From: Pleomorphomonas sp.
Lineage (GTDB): Bacteria > Pseudomonadota > Alphaproteobacteria > Rhizobiales > Pleomorphomonadaceae
Assembly (NCBI GenBank): GCA_030603685.1
Contig: JAUVXG010000017.1
Location: forward strand, 1-44,352
Reading direction: 5' to 3'
DNA: 44,352 nt
This document shows positions 42,632 to 44,352 of the stretch, in pieces. The position numbers and the translations under genes were made by a program. Within the stretch, counting starts at the first letter, position 1. Each line of letters opens with the position of its first letter. The notes beneath the pieces were generated by a model, which was not told where the DNA came from, searched no databases, and was given only the letters and a program-made list of their open reading frames with translations.

Positions 42632-43657
42632 TTGGAATTCCTTCGTTTTCTCCTGCGACGCGTCCTGTGGTCGCTGCTGGTTCTGATCGGGCTGTCGATG
42701 GTGATCTTCATCATCGCCCGCGCCGTTCCGGGCGATCCGGCCCGCATGGCGCTGGGGCCGACGGCGACGCAGGAGCAGGTCGCCGACCTTCAGAAGAAAC
42801 TCGGTCTCGACCGACCGATCGTCGAACAGTATGGCCTGTTCGTCGTCGGCCTAGCCCATGGCGACCTCGGCCGCTCGCTGCTCACCGAGAGACCCGTCAA
42901 CGACGACATCCGCGATACGTTCGCCGCGACGCTCGAACTGGTGCTGGCAACCGTCTTCATCGCCATGGTGCTCGGCGTGCCGCTTGGCGTCGTTGCCGCC
43001 TACTGGAAGGATCGCTGGCCCGACAATGTGGTGCGCATCGTCGCCATCTTCTCGGCGGTGACCCCGAGCTTCTTCCTGGCGCTGCTTCTGCAGATCCTTG
43101 CCGGTTACGTGCTGCACATCCTGCCGACAACCGGTCGTCTTCCACCCAACTTCGATTTCGCGCCATCCCATACCGGCCTGGTGCTGATCGATGCGCTGAT
43201 CGCCGGCCGACCGGATGCCTTCCTCGAAGGCTTGCGCTACCTCTTGCTGCCGGCCCTGGCGCTGGCGGCCGCCACCATGGGCCAGATGGCGCGCATCACC
43301 CGTTCCTCGATGATCGACGTGTCGAGCCAGGACTACATCGAGGCGAGCCGTGCCTTCGGCGTGCCAGAGTGGATCCGCGTCTGCAAGTACATGCTGCGTC
43401 CGAGCTTCGTGCCGCCGCTCACCATTCTCGGCCTCGAATTCGCGTCGCTGATCGGCAACGCCTTCGTGGTGGAGCTGGTGTTCGCATGGCCCGGCATGGC
43501 CGCCTATGGCATCCGCACCATTCTCCAGAAGGACCTCAATGCCGTCATGGGCGTGGTGATGGTTTCCGGCGTGTTCTTCGTTCTGGTCAACCTCGTCATC
43601 GACCTGCTGGTCGGCCTCGTCGATCCGCGCGTGCGCATTCGGGGGAGCCGGCAATGA
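42632..43657 (+). CDS. Peptide-type ABC transporter permease 1 (DppB type)
   Basis: A 341-residue DppB/OppB permease. It begins with the classical FLRFLLRRVLWSLLVLIGLSMVIFIIARAVPGDPAR and contains MARITRSSMIDVSSQDYIEASRAFGVPEW and VVELVFAWPGMAAYGIRTIL. The start is taken as a TTG preceded by GGAG, because this puts the first membrane segment at the family's usual position; the upstream ATG would add 33 polar residues. It overlaps the next permease by four bases. Confidence 0.9.
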   Translation: MEFLRFLLRRVLWSLLVLIGLSMVIFIIARAVPGDPARMALGPTATQEQVADLQKKLGLDRPIVEQYGLFVVGLAHGDLGRSLLTERPVNDDIRDTFAATLELVLATVFIAMVLGVPLGVVAAYWKDRWPDNVVRIVAIFSAVTPSFFLALLLQILAGYVLHILPTTGRLPPNFDFAPSHTGLVLIDALIAGRPDAFLEGLRYLLLPALALAAATMGQMARITRSSMIDVSSQDYIEASRAFGVPEWIRVCKYMLRPSFVPPLTILGLEFASLIGNAFVVELVFAWPGMAAYGIRTILQKDLNAVMGVVMVSGVFFVLVNLVIDLLVGLVDPRVRIRGSRQ

Positions 43658-44352
43658 GCGACGAAATGGTTCTTCGCGAAGACGCGCCGCGCCTCTCCAG
43701 CGCCTATCAGAGCTGGTATCGGTTCTCGCGCAATCCCACGGCGATGATCGGCCTCGTCATCGTGACCGTCTGCGTCCTCGCCGCCCTTCTGGCGCCCTGG
43801 ATCACGCCCTACCCCGACCACATCGGCGCGGTGGTCAACTTCCGCGCCCGCCATCTGCCGCCGTCGACGGAGTACTGGTTCGGCACCGACAACGTCGGTC
43901 GCGACATCTTCACCCGCGTCATCTTCGGCTTCCGCGTGTCGCTGCTGCTGGCCGTGGTCGTGCTCGGCACGGCCATCCCGATCGGCACCATCCTCGGCCT
44001 GACGGCCGGCTACTTCGGTGGCTGGACGGAAATCGTCATCATGCGGTTCACCGACATCGCCCTCGCCATTCCGCCATTGGTCATGGCGCTGGCGGTGGCG
44101 GCGGTGCTGTCGCCCGACCTCATCAACTCCATGCTGGCCATCGCCGCCCTGTGGTGGACCTGGCACACCCGCCTCATCTACTCGATCACCCGTCAGCTCA
44201 GGGGGCGCGAGTTCGTCGAGGCGGCGGAAACCCTCGGTGCCAGCAAGTTCCACATCCTGTTCCGCGAAATCCTGCCCAACTGCGTCTCGGCCATCGCGGT
44301 GAAGACCTCGCTTGACTGCGGCTTCGTCATTCTGGTCGGCGCCTCCCTGTCC
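43654..44352 (+). CDS. Peptide-type ABC transporter permease 2 (DppC type), cut by window end
   Basis: The first 233 residues of a DppC/OppC permease. It shows SWYRFSRNPTAMIGLVIVTVCVLAALLAPW, then WFGTDNVGRDIFTRVIFGFRVSLLLAV and the EAA loop FVEAAETLGASKFHILFREILPN. The frame is open to the last base of the window, so the C-terminal 50-70 residues and probably the ATPase genes lie beyond. Confidence 0.9.
   Translation, partial: MSDEMVLREDAPRLSSAYQSWYRFSRNPTAMIGLVIVTVCVLAALLAPWITPYPDHIGAVVNFRARHLPPSTEYWFGTDNVGRDIFTRVIFGFRVSLLLAVVVLGTAIPIGTILGLTAGYFGGWTEIVIMRFTDIALAIPPLVMALAVAAVLSPDLINSMLAIAALWWTWHTRLIYSITRQLRGREFVEAAETLGASKFHILFREILPNCVSAIAVKTSLDCGFVILVGASLS

Noticed and set aside
1-44352. 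CRISPR array, phage, transposase, tRNA or rRNA genes
   Set aside because: No regularly spaced direct repeats apart from the KGG coding repeats, no transposase or integrase frame, and no stretch I could fold as a tRNA or recognise as rRNA.

Overview
The window is GC-rich, with tightly packed genes, many 4-base ATGA/TTGA stop-start overlaps, and a very high share of ABC importers of the sugar, polyol, peptide and NMT1 types. Eight possible EcfG-type promoters (GGAAC, 17-18 bases, GTT) and a PHO-box-like site point to an alphaproteobacterium, most likely of the order Hyphomicrobiales (Rhizobiales). The genus cannot be told from the sequence alone. I see no tRNA, rRNA, CRISPR array, phage gene or transposase.

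Region 1 (1-6.8 kb, minus strand) looks like a xylitol or related pentitol utilisation operon. In transcription order it holds a polyol dehydrogenase of the xylitol dehydrogenase type, xylulokinase, an RbsA-type ATPase, an RbsC-type permease and a ribose-type binding protein, closed by a clean terminator. Region 2 (6.9-20.7 kb) looks like a stress island. It holds glgX, treZ, a KGG-repeat protein, a small acidic protein, a six-hairpin-glycosidase-like protein with an SDR, DUF72 with a UdgX-like uracil-DNA glycosylase, PhoX, and a glutathionyl-hydroquinone reductase. Seven putative EcfG promoters precede genes or operons here; phoX instead has a PHO-box-like site.

Region 3 (20.9-27.6 kb, plus strand) is a seven-gene unit: a four-gene ABC importer, a LacI regulator, an inositol-monophosphatase-family enzyme and a metallophosphodiesterase. 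This gene set suggests uptake and two-step breakdown of a phosphodiester. A perfect 18-bp palindrome lies just before the first start codon. Region 4 (27.6-33.5 kb) has an RpiR regulator divergent from an NMT1-type ABC importer, followed by an overlapping pair: a free-standing domain resembling the C-terminal part of RarA/MgsA, and a nucleoside 2-deoxyribosyltransferase-like protein. Two related 77-79 bp palindromic elements sit inside this operon.

Region 5 (33.7-38.1 kb) holds an AI-2E-family membrane protein and, convergent to it, a four-gene overlapping operon: a PlcP/LpxH-like metallophosphoesterase, a GT21 glycosyltransferase, a DedA protein and a GT2 glycosyltransferase. This fits replacement of phospholipids by glycolipids. 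An eighth EcfG-type site precedes it. Region 6 (38.4 kb to the end) holds a large P-loop LuxR-family regulator followed by a peptide-type ABC importer that runs off the window. Phosphate release recurs through the window (PhoX, PlcP-like protein, phosphodiesterase, IMPase-family protein).
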